A DNA stretch of 8,376 nt from CAISIP01 sp046594635 (GCA_046594635.1 JBKJRR010000380.1:1-8376), one strand, 5' to 3'. Positions 1-7,166 are shown, counted from the first letter of the stretch. The notes: generated by a model from the letters alone, not told the origin. Translations and numbers: made by a program.

Positions 1-2
1 GC

Positions 3-584
3 AAGGCACCCGAGTGCCCTTTTCCCGGGCCCTGTGAGGACGCGGCCGAAGCCTACCGATGGGCGGCGTCGCAGATCGAAGCACTCGGTTGCAAACGCAT
101 TGCCATCGGCGGTGACAGTTCGGGCGGGCACCTGGCGGCGTATGCGATGTATGCCAACGACGAAGTGCCAACTGCTGCTGCCTTGCTGTTCTATCCGGTC
201 ACGTCGGTCGACTTCCAGCGTACCAGCTACACCCGGCGCGGCGCAGGGCCGGGGCTGACCCGGGACGGCATGCGCTGGTATTGGGACCAGTTGCTAGGGC
301 CCGCCAATGCGGTTGACGACGTTCGCGCCATCCCGATGCGCCAGCAATGGCAACGCAAGCCGCCTGCGACGGTGGTGGCGCTGGCCTGGCACGACCCCTT
401 GCACGACGAGGGCGTTGCCTACGCGCAGCTGCTGCGCGACGCGGGCGCAGACGTAAAGTTGCACACTGCCAACGACATGTCGCACGGTTTCCTGCGCCAT
501 TGCCTGGTTGTACCCGCAGCCCGCGATCATGTGCGGCAGGCGGCCGACAGTCTGGCCCGGCATCTTGAAACTGGCGTAGCCTGA
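3..584 (+). CDS. Alpha/beta hydrolase, HSL (type IV) esterase family, 5'-truncated
   Basis: Only the C-terminal ~193 codons are present, and the reading frame is open from the window edge. Conserved parts in order: an APECPFPGPCEDA segment matching the family's 'APE-PFPA-eDa' region; the nucleophile elbow GDSSGG with the catalytic Ser at 117-119; the acid loop HDPLHDEG with Asp at 393-395; and the catalytic His in MSHGF at 483-485. The complete Ser-Asp-His triad is therefore visible. The upstream HGGG oxyanion-hole motif expected in this family lies outside the window. The product is probably a cytoplasmic carboxylesterase or acetyl-hydrolase acting on short acyl esters; the true substrate cannot be told. 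The gene ends at TGA 582-584, about 30 bp before a strong terminator, and is convergent with the next gene, so it looks like the end of its own transcription unit. Confidence 0.9.
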   Translation, partial: KAPECPFPGPCEDAAEAYRWAASQIEALGCKRIAIGGDSSGGHLAAYAMYANDEVPTAAALLFYPVTSVDFQRTSYTRRGAGPGLTRDGMRWYWDQLLGPANAVDDVRAIPMRQQWQRKPPATVVALAWHDPLHDEGVAYAQLLRDAGADVKLHTANDMSHGFLRHCLVVPAARDHVRQAADSLARHLETGVA

Positions 585-615
585 AGCGCAGTCAGAAACG
601 GCTGGCCAACGCCAT

Positions 616-644
616 AAAAAAAGCCCCGCAGAGCGGGGCTTTTT
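616..644. terminator. Bidirectional rho-independent terminator
   Basis: A perfect 8-bp stem AGCCCCGC / GCGGGGCT (622-629 and 633-640) with a 3-nt loop is flanked by seven A on the left and five T on the right. It can therefore stop transcription from both sides. It sits between the converging hydrolase gene and the minus-strand binding-protein gene, which ends at 664. Confidence 0.93.
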
Positions 645-663
645 CATGCACGGAAGCGCTGAA

Positions 664-1884
664 TTAGCGGATCACGGCCAGTTCGGTGCGCTTGCCACCC
701 TTGTAGGTCATCAGGGTCAGCGCGCCGTTCTTGATGTCGCCCTTTTCATCAAAAGCGATATTGCCAGTCACACCCTTGTACTCGGTGGCCTTGAGCACCG
801 GCAGGTACTTGGCAGGATCAGCCGAATCAGCCTTGACCATGGCAGCAACCATCACGTTGAGTGCGTCGTAGACGTAAGGTGCATACACCTGCACGTCGGC
901 ATTGAACTTGGTCTTGAAGTCAGCCCGGAATTTATCCATGCCAGCTTTGGCCTCGCCCTCGACGCCACCGGCTTCAGCACAGTAGACCATGTCGTCCTTC
1001 ATGGCTTCGCCAGCCAGCTTGGGCAGTTCGCCAGAGCAGATGCCGTCGCCACCCATGAACTTGGCCTTGATGCCCAGCTGAGCCATCTGCTTGATCATCG
1101 GGCCGGCAACCGCATCCATGCCGCCGAAGAACACGACGTCAACCTTTTTGCCCTTGAGCGTGGTCAGGATGGCGTTGAAGTCAGTCGCTTTATCGGTCGT
1201 GAATTCATGGCCGGCAACCTTGCCACCAGCAGCTTCGACGGCCTTCTTGAACTCTTCGGCAACGCCTTGACCGTATGCGGTACGGTCATCGATCACGCCG
1301 ATCGACTTGCCCTTGAGCGTATTGACAGCGTATTTACCCAGCGTGCTGCCCAGGTGCACGTCGTCAGCCACGAGGCGGAACGCGCCCTTGAAACCCTGGC
1401 GGGTGTACTTGGGATTGGTTGCCGACGGGGAGATCTGGGGAATGCCAGCGGCGTCGTAAATGGCTGAAGCGGGGATCGTGGTGCCAGAATTCAGGTGGCC
1501 AATCACGCCGTTGACCTTGGCGTCAACCAGTTTGGTGGCAACAGCCGTGCCCTGTTTCGGGTCACCAGCGTCGTCTTCCGGCAGCAACTCGAGCGTCATC
1601 TTCTTGCCACCGATCATGACCCCCTTGGCATTGAGTTCTTCGATGGCCATGCGGGCACCGTTCTCGTTGTCCTTGCCCAGGTGAGCAATCGCGCCGCTGG
1701 TTGGGCCGACGTGGCCAATTTTGATGACATCGCCGCCAGCGGCAGGCGCAGGTGCAGCGACAGGTGCAGGCGCAGCGACGGGCGCAGGTGCAGCTACGGG
1801 AGCCGGCTCTTGCTTCTTGCCACAAGCCACCAACAATGCTGCAGCGGCGCACACCGTCAAAGTCGTACGAAAATTCATTTGCAT
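664..1884 (-). CDS. Branched-chain amino acid ABC transporter substrate-binding lipoprotein (LivK-like)
   Basis: A 406-residue protein of the type I periplasmic-binding fold (Peripla_BP_6 / LivJ-LivK group). The segments GHLNSGTTIPAS and QISPSATNP, typical of Leu/Ile/Val-binding proteins, are clear. It would deliver amino acids or related compounds to a Liv-type ABC permease; no permease or ATPase gene is in the window. The N-terminus has a basic start, a short hydrophobic run and a lipobox LVAC with Cys at residue 21, so it should be a lipoprotein rather than a free periplasmic protein. Residues 27-49 are a low-complexity tether of repeated PAPVAA units, and the mature domain begins near residue 52. 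The start at 1884 is favoured because GGAG lies 5 nt upstream (1890-1893); a second ATG at 1878 is possible. The exact ligand is not predictable. Confidence 0.93.
   Translation of the reverse strand: MQMNFRTTLTVCAAAALLVACGKKQEPAPVAAPAPVAAPAPVAAPAPAAGGDVIKIGHVGPTSGAIAHLGKDNENGARMAIEELNAKGVMIGGKKMTLELLPEDDAGDPKQGTAVATKLVDAKVNGVIGHLNSGTTIPASAIYDAAGIPQISPSATNPKYTRQGFKGAFRLVADDVHLGSTLGKYAVNTLKGKSIGVIDDRTAYGQGVAEEFKKAVEAAGGKVAGHEFTTDKATDFNAILTTLKGKKVDVVFFGGMDAVAGPMIKQMAQLGIKAKFMGGDGICSGELPKLAGEAMKDDMVYCAEAGGVEGEAKAGMDKFRADFKTKFNADVQVYAPYVYDALNVMVAAMVKADSADPAKYLPVLKATEYKGVTGNIAFDEKGDIKNGALTLMTYKGGKRTELAVIR
1738..1806 (-). repeat. 18-bp in-frame tandem repeat (PAPVAA tether)
   Basis: Nearly four imperfect 18-bp units within the binding-protein gene encode PAPVAA three times and then PAPAA (residues 27-49). 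Units begin at 1806, 1788, 1770 and 1752, reading leftward on the minus strand. The differences between units seen here are silent apart from the last, partial unit. Such arrays can gain or lose units without shifting the frame. Confidence 0.85.
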
Positions 1885-1910
1885 AGGGTCTCCAAGGGGG
1901 GTTGTTCAGT

Positions 1911-1930
1911 TTGGGCATCAATTGCCCCAA
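1911..1930. promoter_or_regulatory. Inverted repeat in the leader of the binding-protein gene
   Basis: TTGGGCA (1911-1917) faces TGCCCCAA (1923-1930), a 7-bp dyad with one extra C, separated by 5 bp. It lies 27-46 bp upstream of the start codon. A -10-like TATCCT (minus strand, 1945-1940) is just upstream of it, but no good -35 box is spaced to match. It could be an operator or a 5' leader hairpin; neither role is proven. Confidence 0.35.
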
Positions 1931-2002
1931 CAGCGGGCGAGGATAACGCATTTCCAGCTGCTACACCACAGCGCAAACCCCTTGGTGGAAGCCGTGAATC
2001 AA

Positions 2003-2038
2003 CAAAAAAACAACGGCGCGTCCAAGGGTTGCCGCCGT
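2003..2038 (-). terminator. Probable rho-independent terminator of the pepA-holC cluster
   Basis: On the minus strand, ACGGCG (2038-2033) can pair with CGCCGT (2018-2013) across a 14-nt loop that itself holds a CAA/TTG mini-stem. A run of seven T follows (2010-2004). It lies just after the stop codon of the small protein gene (2043) and upstream of the binding-protein leader, as expected for separating the two units. The stem is short, so its strength is uncertain. Confidence 0.6.
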
Positions 2039-2042
2039 ACGC

Positions 2043-2453
2043 TCACGGAGCCGGGTCCGTTTGCGGGTCTTCGGGCGGTGGCGGGGCAGGAACCGCGAGC
2101 ACGGCATCCACCGCTTCATCCACCAGAACCTCCAGTTCCGCGCGCAGCCGCGCCGCTACCGCTTCGAGCGACTCGCGCACCATGTCGTCCATCTGGCGGC
2201 GCAAGCGCTCGCCAATCAGGTCAACTTGCTCAAGCATGGCCGCAGCCACGACGTCCTGCACCTTGTCATCAATGGCCGTCAGAATCTGCGCGCGCATGCG
2301 TTCGACCAAGGTCCGCCGACGTTCGGCCTCCAGCACGGCCGGATCCGGCATGGGCTCGACCGGCTCGACCGGCACGGCGACGGGTGTCGGCACCCGCACC
2401 ACCTCGGTCAAAGTGGGCAGGAAGCGCGGGTACCCGCGTGCCGTGGTGACCAT
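2043..2453 (-). CDS. Small conserved protein, DUF2486-like
   Basis: A 136-residue protein of unknown function. Near the N-terminus is FLPTLTEVVRVP, which resembles the 'IPVLTEVV' opening of the DUF2486 proteins found beside holC in Burkholderiales; that assignment is from memory and context. A Pro/Val stretch follows, then a long charged region (about residues 40-120) rich in Glu, Arg, Leu and Ala that should be amphipathic helix or coiled coil, and a Pro/Asp-rich tail. There is no signal peptide or membrane segment. Its ATG shares one base with the holC stop (TGATG), and AAGGAG lies 8 nt upstream (2462-2467) inside the last holC codons, so translation is probably coupled to holC. A terminator follows. 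The gene is well supported as real; no biochemical role can be given. Confidence 0.8.
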   Translation of the reverse strand: MVTTARGYPRFLPTLTEVVRVPTPVAVPVEPVEPMPDPAVLEAERRRTLVERMRAQILTAIDDKVQDVVAAAMLEQVDLIGERLRRQMDDMVRESLEAVAARLRAELEVLVDEAVDAVLAVPAPPPPEDPQTDPAP

Positions 2454-2887
2454 CAGTCGGACTCCTTGGGAGCGAGGTCGTGGCGCATGATGGGGTAACC
2501 CCGCTGCTGGTAGTACTTCCAGCGCAAGCGCGAATGCGCCCGTTCCTGCGCATCAGCGCCCACAACCTCGATCACACGAGAAAAACGCTCGAATCCGGCC
2601 GGTACTTCGGCGTGGAGGTTGAGCAAGACGTCATGGTGCGGCGAGGCACCCACGGACATGCCCAGCACCACCGGTGAGGCATCAAGTACCTCGGCCGGGC
2701 TGTCCACCAGGCAATGGGGCACGAAATCCACCGCCGAGAAAGACCACAACGCTTGGTCGAGTTCACCCAACAGGGCCTGCGGCCCGCACACGGACACGCG
2801 CGCACCTTGCGCCGTCGCCTTGCGCAGCAGGCGGCACACATGCTGGGTCTTGTCCAGCATGTTGAAGTGAAAGGCGACTTCGGTCAT
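2453..2887 (-). CDS. holC: DNA polymerase III subunit chi
   Basis: A 144-residue protein, close to the ~147 of E. coli chi. Chi joins psi in the clamp-loader complex and links the replicase to SSB on the lagging strand. Diagnostic stretches are the N-terminal VAFHFNM strand, ALWSFSAVDFVPHCL (compare E. coli 'ALWARPAESFVPHNL'), and the C-terminal helix around RLRWKYYQQRGYPI. An in-frame TAG lies 12 codons upstream with no ATG, GTG or TTG between, so the ATG at 2887 is the only plausible start. No good Shine-Dalgarno sequence precedes it. It follows pepA with a 103-bp gap, a common gene order in proteobacteria, and its stop overlaps the next gene by one base. Whether it uses the pepA transcript or its own promoter in the gap cannot be decided. 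Confidence 0.92.
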   Translation of the reverse strand: MTEVAFHFNMLDKTQHVCRLLRKATAQGARVSVCGPQALLGELDQALWSFSAVDFVPHCLVDSPAEVLDASPVVLGMSVGASPHHDVLLNLHAEVPAGFERFSRVIEVVGADAQERAHSRLRWKYYQQRGYPIMRHDLAPKESD

Positions 2888-2990
2888 GAGCGTGCTTGCG
2901 CGGCAAAAACACCAAGCACAGACCTATCACAAGTCCGGATCGGGCGGCACAACATCGGCAAAGAGCCGCACCACAGCGCTGGTCCCGGCG

Positions 2991-4496
2991 TCAAGCCTTG
3001 GGCCGACGCGCGGGCGCCGTCCGTTTGGCCGGGGCTTTGGCCTGCAGGGAAGCGTCGGCCTGGGCCTGGGCCAACAGGAATTCGAGCAACAAGGGCACAG
3101 GGCGGCCTGTTGCACCCTTCGCCGCCCCCCCCTTCCAGGCGGTTCCGGCGATGTCCAGATGCGCCCACGGATATTTGGTTGCGAAGCGTTGCAGATATTT
3201 GGCCGCCGTGACTGCACCGGCAGGCCGCCCGCCGACATTGGCCACGTCGGCAAAATGCGTCTTCAGGCCTTCGGCGTATTCATCGTCCAGAGGCATGCGC
3301 CAGCACAGATCCTGTGCGCTTTCACCCGCGACCGACAGTTCCGCGGCGAGAGTGTCGGTACTGGCAAACATGCCACTTCGAACACCGCCCAGCGCAATGA
3401 CGCAGGCACCGGTCAGCGTCGCAATGTCGACCACCACACGCGGATTGAGACGCTCGGCGTACGTCAAGGCGTCGCACAGCACAAGGCGCCCCTCAGCGTC
3501 GGTATTGAGAATTTCGATGGTCTGCCCGCTCATGCTGGTCACCACATCGCCCGGTTTGACCGCACGCCCGTCCGTCATGTTCTCGCAGCTGGGAATCAGC
3601 CCGACAACATTGATCGCCGGCTTGAGCTCGGCCAGCGAGCGGAACACGCCCAGCACGCTGGCGGCTCCACACATGTCGTACTTCATCTCATCCATCTCGG
3701 GCGCCGGCTTGATCGAGATGCCACCGCTGTCAAACGAGATACCCTTGCCCACCAATACCGTTGGCGCCTGGGTCTTGGCCGCACCGTTGTAGCGCAGCAC
3801 AATAAAACGCAGTTCTTCGGACGAACCTTGGGCCACCGCCATGAAGGCGCCCATGCCCAGCTTGGCCACTTGCTTGGGGCCGAGCACCTCGCACTGGATA
3901 TGCTTCGACCGGGCCAGTTCCTTAGCCGCACCCGCAAGCATCGTGGGCGTAGCGTGGTTGGCCGGCCGATTCGCCCATTCCTTGGCAAATTCAACGCCGC
4001 GCACCGTGGCCACGGCCGTGGCAAATGCCGTGCGGCTCACCGCGGCATCCGTGACCCCAAGGGTCAGATGTGTGAGCGTGCGGGGTTCTGGCTTGGACTT
4101 TGTCGTTGTGTAGACGTAGCTGGCGTCGGCTGCGGCGCACACCGCCGCGCGCACCGCGGCATCGTCGCCGGGCCCGGCAAGGCACACCAGCAGCCGACGC
4201 ACATTCGTAGCTTTAAGTGACGCCACGGCGGCACCGACCGCCTGGCGCACCTGGCGCGCAGTGCCTGCCTCACACCCCACCAACAATACGCGTCTGCTGG
4301 CGATGCCGGCAACGTCGTATGACGCCAGCAGCTTGCCCGCCTTGGCCTCCAGATCGCCCGCCTTGAGCGCTGCGGCGATCAGATCGGACAGAACGCCCTC
4401 GACGGGCTTGAATGATTGGGAAACCAGCACCACCATGGCGTCAGCCTTGTGGTTTGCAGCGCCGGCCAGATCCATAGCCTGGATTTCAAAGTTCAT
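2991..4496 (-). CDS. pepA: Leucyl aminopeptidase (M17 family)
   Basis: A cytosolic two-metal aminopeptidase, normally a hexamer, that removes N-terminal residues from peptides. Length is 501 residues (E. coli 503). The N-terminal macrodomain-like part is followed by the catalytic domain, with GKGISFDSGGISIKP (Lys and Asp at about 251, 256 and 263), MKYDMCGAAS (Asp ~274) and the family signature NTDAEGRL (Asp ~333, Glu ~335, Arg ~337). All expected metal ligands and the catalytic Lys/Arg are present. The start at 4496 gives MNFEIQAM, which aligns with E. coli MEFSVKSG; a longer start at 4511 adds five residues. The last ~26 residues form an Ala/Lys/Arg/Pro-rich tail. In E. coli PepA also binds DNA (carAB control, XerCD recombination); nothing here shows whether that applies. 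Confidence 0.96.
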   Translation of the reverse strand: MNFEIQAMDLAGAANHKADAMVVLVSQSFKPVEGVLSDLIAAALKAGDLEAKAGKLLASYDVAGIASRRVLLVGCEAGTARQVRQAVGAAVASLKATNVRRLLVCLAGPGDDAAVRAAVCAAADASYVYTTTKSKPEPRTLTHLTLGVTDAAVSRTAFATAVATVRGVEFAKEWANRPANHATPTMLAGAAKELARSKHIQCEVLGPKQVAKLGMGAFMAVAQGSSEELRFIVLRYNGAAKTQAPTVLVGKGISFDSGGISIKPAPEMDEMKYDMCGAASVLGVFRSLAELKPAINVVGLIPSCENMTDGRAVKPGDVVTSMSGQTIEILNTDAEGRLVLCDALTYAERLNPRVVVDIATLTGACVIALGGVRSGMFASTDTLAAELSVAGESAQDLCWRMPLDDEYAEGLKTHFADVANVGGRPAGAVTAAKYLQRFATKYPWAHLDIAGTAWKGGAAKGATGRPVPLLLEFLLAQAQADASLQAKAPAKRTAPARRPKA

Positions 4497-4499
4497 AAT
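4471..4499 (+). promoter_or_regulatory. Candidate lptF promoter overlapping the pepA start
   Basis: CATAAT (4494-4499) matches the sigma-70 -10 box at five of six positions. TCCATA 17 bp upstream (4471-4476) matches the -35 box at only three. Transcription would begin near 4506, shortly before the lptF ATG at 4520. The hexamer includes the complement of the pepA ATG (4494-4496). Confidence 0.35.
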
Positions 4500-4519
4500 T
4501 GCGTCTTTCATTGCCAGCG

Positions 4520-5641
4520 ATGTTATTCCATTCTTCTATCCGCAAGGAGATGTCCCGGACCTTCGGCGCCACCGTAGTGGTGCTCGCAACGACCGTCATG
4601 ACCATGCTGCTGATCCGCACGGTGGGCCTGGCCTCGCGCGGCAGCGTCGATCCGGCCGAGGTAATGATGGTATTGGGATACACCGTGCTGGGGCACGCGC
4701 CAACCATTTTGACCTTGAGTCTGTTCGTCGCCACGGTGTCCACGTTGTCCCGCATGTACCGCGACAGCGAGATGGCAGTCTGGTTCTCCAGTGGTCAGGG
4801 CCTGGCCAGTTTCCTGCGCCCTTTGCTGCGTTTCGCCTGGCCCATCTGGTTGAGCATCGCCCTTTTGCTGGTCTTTGTGTGGCCATGGTCGCACCAACAA
4901 TCAGAAGTCCTGAGCGACCGCTATGAGCAGCGCAGCGACCTGGAGCGCATTGTTCCGGGGCAATTTCAGGAATCTGCCAGCGGCGAACGGGTGTTTTTCA
5001 TCGACAAGGATTCGATCGGTGGCAAGACAGCCGGTCAGGTGTTCATCGCCGCCCGGGAAAAAGGCAAGCAGATCATCACCTCGGCCCGGGCCGGACGAAT
5101 AGAGACCGTCGGCGAGGACCGCTTTCTGTTGCTGACCAATGGGCAGCGCATGGAAGACCAGATCAACGAAACCGGTTTCAAGATCAGCGAGTTCAAGGAA
5201 TATGGCGTGCTGGTGAACGAGAAAGCGCAGCAGGTGGCGCGTGTGTTGCGTCCACAGGCAATGTCCACGCGGGCCCTGTGGGTTGGACATACGCCGACCC
5301 TGCTCGGTGAGCTCTCCTGGCGTATTGGCCTGGCCTTGTCATCCATCAACTTCGTGCTGCTGGGACTGGTTTTCTCTACCGTCAACCCACGCGTCGGGCG
5401 CAATGGCAACCTGCTTTTTTCACTGTTCACTTTCATCATCTACTACAACATGGTCAATCTCGGCGCCAGCCGTATAGCCGCCGGTGCCAGCGAGTTCTGG
5501 AGCTACAACCTGGCCCTGCACGGCGGCGTATTCGTTTTCACTGCTCTGCTGCTGCTCAAGAAGCACTGGAATCTGAGCCTGCTGCCGCGTCTGCGCCGCA
5601 GTTCAGAGCCCTCATCCCGATCCGCGACGAGTGCCCCATGA
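4520..5641 (+). CDS. lptF: LPS export ABC transporter permease LptF
   Basis: A 373-residue inner-membrane protein (E. coli 366). With LptG and the ATPase LptB it extracts lipopolysaccharide from the inner membrane and passes it to LptC/LptA. Three N-terminal membrane segments (about 15-36, 48-76 and 103-123), a periplasmic beta-jellyroll region (about 125-255) and three C-terminal segments (about 263-286, 298-317 and 330-346) match the family. The coupling-helix stretch YRDSEMAVW places Glu at residue 84, the position reported in E. coli LptF as contacting LptB. The ATG at 4520 gives the expected MLFHSSIRKE N-terminus; a longer TTG start at 4499 is unlikely. No strong ribosome-binding site is seen. 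The gene diverges from pepA and its stop overlaps lptG by ATGA. Confidence 0.96.
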   Translation: MLFHSSIRKEMSRTFGATVVVLATTVMTMLLIRTVGLASRGSVDPAEVMMVLGYTVLGHAPTILTLSLFVATVSTLSRMYRDSEMAVWFSSGQGLASFLRPLLRFAWPIWLSIALLLVFVWPWSHQQSEVLSDRYEQRSDLERIVPGQFQESASGERVFFIDKDSIGGKTAGQVFIAAREKGKQIITSARAGRIETVGEDRFLLLTNGQRMEDQINETGFKISEFKEYGVLVNEKAQQVARVLRPQAMSTRALWVGHTPTLLGELSWRIGLALSSINFVLLGLVFSTVNPRVGRNGNLLFSLFTFIIYYNMVNLGASRIAAGASEFWSYNLALHGGVFVFTALLLLKKHWNLSLLPRLRRSSEPSSRSATSAP

Positions 5642-6744
5642 ATACCGTGCGCCGAATGATCTATGGCGAGGTGATCGCCGCCGTCGCGTTCACGACACTG
5701 GCTTTTCTGGCCCTGTTTTCCTTCATTGACTTCGTGGGCGAGCTGCGCTGGATCAACACCGCCGGGGCCGAGGGCTACCAGTTGCGCCATGCGCTCATGT
5801 TTGTTGCCACGCTGTCGGTCAGCAGCCTGTACGACCTGCTGCCGATCACCGTGTTGATCGGCTCGGTTTTCGTCATGGCTCGCCTCGCGCAAAACTCCGA
5901 GTTCACCGTGCTGCGTACCAGCGGCCTTGATCCGTGGCGGGCGCTGCGCACCATGCTCGGCCTGGGCCTGTTGTTCACCTTGGTCACCTACGCCATCGGC
6001 GACTTCCTGGTTCCGGCTTCCGATCGCGCGGGTCAGTTCCTGCGCGCCAAATACGTGCGCGAGATCACCGTCGGCCAGACGGGTGCCTGGCTACGCGAGA
6101 AGCAGGGCAACCAATCGTTCTGGGTCAATGTCGGGGCTTTGCGTCCCGACGGTGACATGCGCCGCATCCGCATCATGGAATATTCAGATGCCGGCAAACT
6201 GGTGGCCAACAGCGAAGCGGCCAGTGGCACCTTCGCCGGCGCAGACGCCTGGACGCTGCGGGGCGTACGGCGCACACTGTTCAGTGCCGACGCGAATGGC
6301 CAGCCGCAGGCAGAGGTCGAGGAACTGCAAGAATACCGCTGGCCCACCACCTTGACATCGGAAATGGCGGCGGTCGCCCTGCTCAAACCCGAGCGGATGT
6401 CGATCATCGACCTGTTCCAGTTCATGCGCCATCTTGACGCCAACGACCAGGCGTCGCAACGTTATGAACTTGAATTGTGGCGCAAGGTGTTCTATCCGCT
6501 GAGCTGTCTGGTCATGGTGGTGCTGGCGCTGCCTTTCGCTTACCTGCACTTCCGCACCACCGGCATTTCGACCTACGTGTTCATCGGCGTCATGACCGGC
6601 ATCAGTTTCTTTCTGCTCAACAACCTGTTCGGACACTTCGGCAACCTGCGCAACTGGTGGCCATGGCTGGCCGCTGCAGCGCCGGGGCTGATCTATTCCG
6701 TTCTGTCGCTGTCGGCCTTCAGCTGGCTGGTGCTGCGCCGTTGA
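5638..6744 (+). CDS. lptG: LPS export ABC transporter permease LptG
   Basis: A 368-residue partner of LptF (E. coli LptG 360), with the same plan. Membrane segments lie at about 12-34, 52-82 and 103-124, then a periplasmic jellyroll domain (about 130-265), then segments at about 283-303, 310-334 and 341-366. The coupling-helix stretch QNSEFTVLRTSG places Glu at residue 88, matching the LptB-contacting residue described in E. coli LptG. The C-terminal FRTTGISTYVFIGV and LFGHFGNLRNWWPW stretches are typical of the family. Its ATG overlaps the lptF TGA (ATGA, 5638-5641), so translation should be coupled, as fits a 1:1 heterodimer. cbiX begins 7 bp after the stop. The LptB, LptC and LptA genes are not in this window. 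Confidence 0.96.
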   Translation: MNTVRRMIYGEVIAAVAFTTLAFLALFSFIDFVGELRWINTAGAEGYQLRHALMFVATLSVSSLYDLLPITVLIGSVFVMARLAQNSEFTVLRTSGLDPWRALRTMLGLGLLFTLVTYAIGDFLVPASDRAGQFLRAKYVREITVGQTGAWLREKQGNQSFWVNVGALRPDGDMRRIRIMEYSDAGKLVANSEAASGTFAGADAWTLRGVRRTLFSADANGQPQAEVEELQEYRWPTTLTSEMAAVALLKPERMSIIDLFQFMRHLDANDQASQRYELELWRKVFYPLSCLVMVVLALPFAYLHFRTTGISTYVFIGVMTGISFFLLNNLFGHFGNLRNWWPWLAAAAPGLIYSVLSLSAFSWLVLRR

Positions 6745-6751
6745 CGGGTCC

Positions 6752-7117
6752 ATGATGGAAAAGCACGCCACGGTTCTTTTTGCCCACGGATCGCGCGACC
6801 CGTTGTGGAGCCGGCCGATCGAGGCGGTAGCGGCGCGCATGCAGGCGATTGAGCCACAATGCGTCGTGCGCTGCGCCTATCTGGAAGTGACACAGCCCGA
6901 CCTGGCGACTGTTATGGCTGCGCTGGCAGGCGCAGGCATCACGACCGTATCGGTGCTCCCGATGTTTCTGGGCATGGGACGACATGCCCGCCAGGACCTG
7001 CCAGAACTGGTTGCACAACTTGCCTTGCAGTATCCCGACATGACGATTTCAGCGCGCCCGACTATCGGCGAAGACCCGCTGGTGATTGATCTGCTGGCGC
7101 GCACCGCGTTGGGCTGA
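6752..7117 (+). CDS. cbiX: Sirohydrochlorin chelatase, short CbiX type
   Basis: A 121-residue single-domain class II chelatase, the size of the short CbiX form that works as a dimer. It inserts a divalent metal (Co for cobalamin, Fe for siroheme) into sirohydrochlorin. The first active-site His is in FAHGSRDPLW (residue 12) and the second in LGMGRHARQDLP (residue 78); Glu45 in AYLEVTQP is the usual conserved acid. ATG codons at 6752 and 6755 are both possible and only a weak GACGGG precedes them. It sits 7 bp after lptG, so it is probably carried on the lptFG transcript. The next gene is cysB, which supports a role in siroheme supply for sulfite reductase, although metal choice cannot be read from sequence. 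Confidence 0.92.
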   Translation: MMEKHATVLFAHGSRDPLWSRPIEAVAARMQAIEPQCVVRCAYLEVTQPDLATVMAALAGAGITTVSVLPMFLGMGRHARQDLPELVAQLALQYPDMTISARPTIGEDPLVIDLLARTALG

Positions 7118-7152
7118 ACGTTTGCGCCTGCAAGCCAATGCGGCTCGGCGGG

Positions 7153-7158
7153 CATAAT
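7153..7158 (+). promoter_or_regulatory. -10 box of the cysB promoter
   Basis: CATAAT matches the sigma-70 -10 consensus at five of six positions and lies 25 bp before the cysB start. There is no convincing -35 box at 16-18 bp, so activation by a regulator or weak basal use is possible. Transcription would begin at about 7164-7167. Confidence 0.5.
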
Positions 7159-7166
7159 CTGGCGCC

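Noticed and set aside
646..2490. Long + strand frames opposite the binding-protein gene and the small holC-linked gene (646-1467, 1495-2490)
   Set aside because: The minus-strand frames encode recognisable proteins with signals and ribosome-binding sites; the + strand frames have none and run through a terminator and intergenic DNA.
2886..4220. A 444-codon open frame on the + strand opposite pepA
   Set aside because: It lies entirely antisense to pepA and part of holC's upstream gap, has His/Arg-rich composition typical of GC-rich shadow frames, and no recognisable domain.
7126..7153. Terminator between cbiX and cysB
   Set aside because: The GC-rich dyad is not followed by a T-run; it runs straight into the -10 box of cysB.
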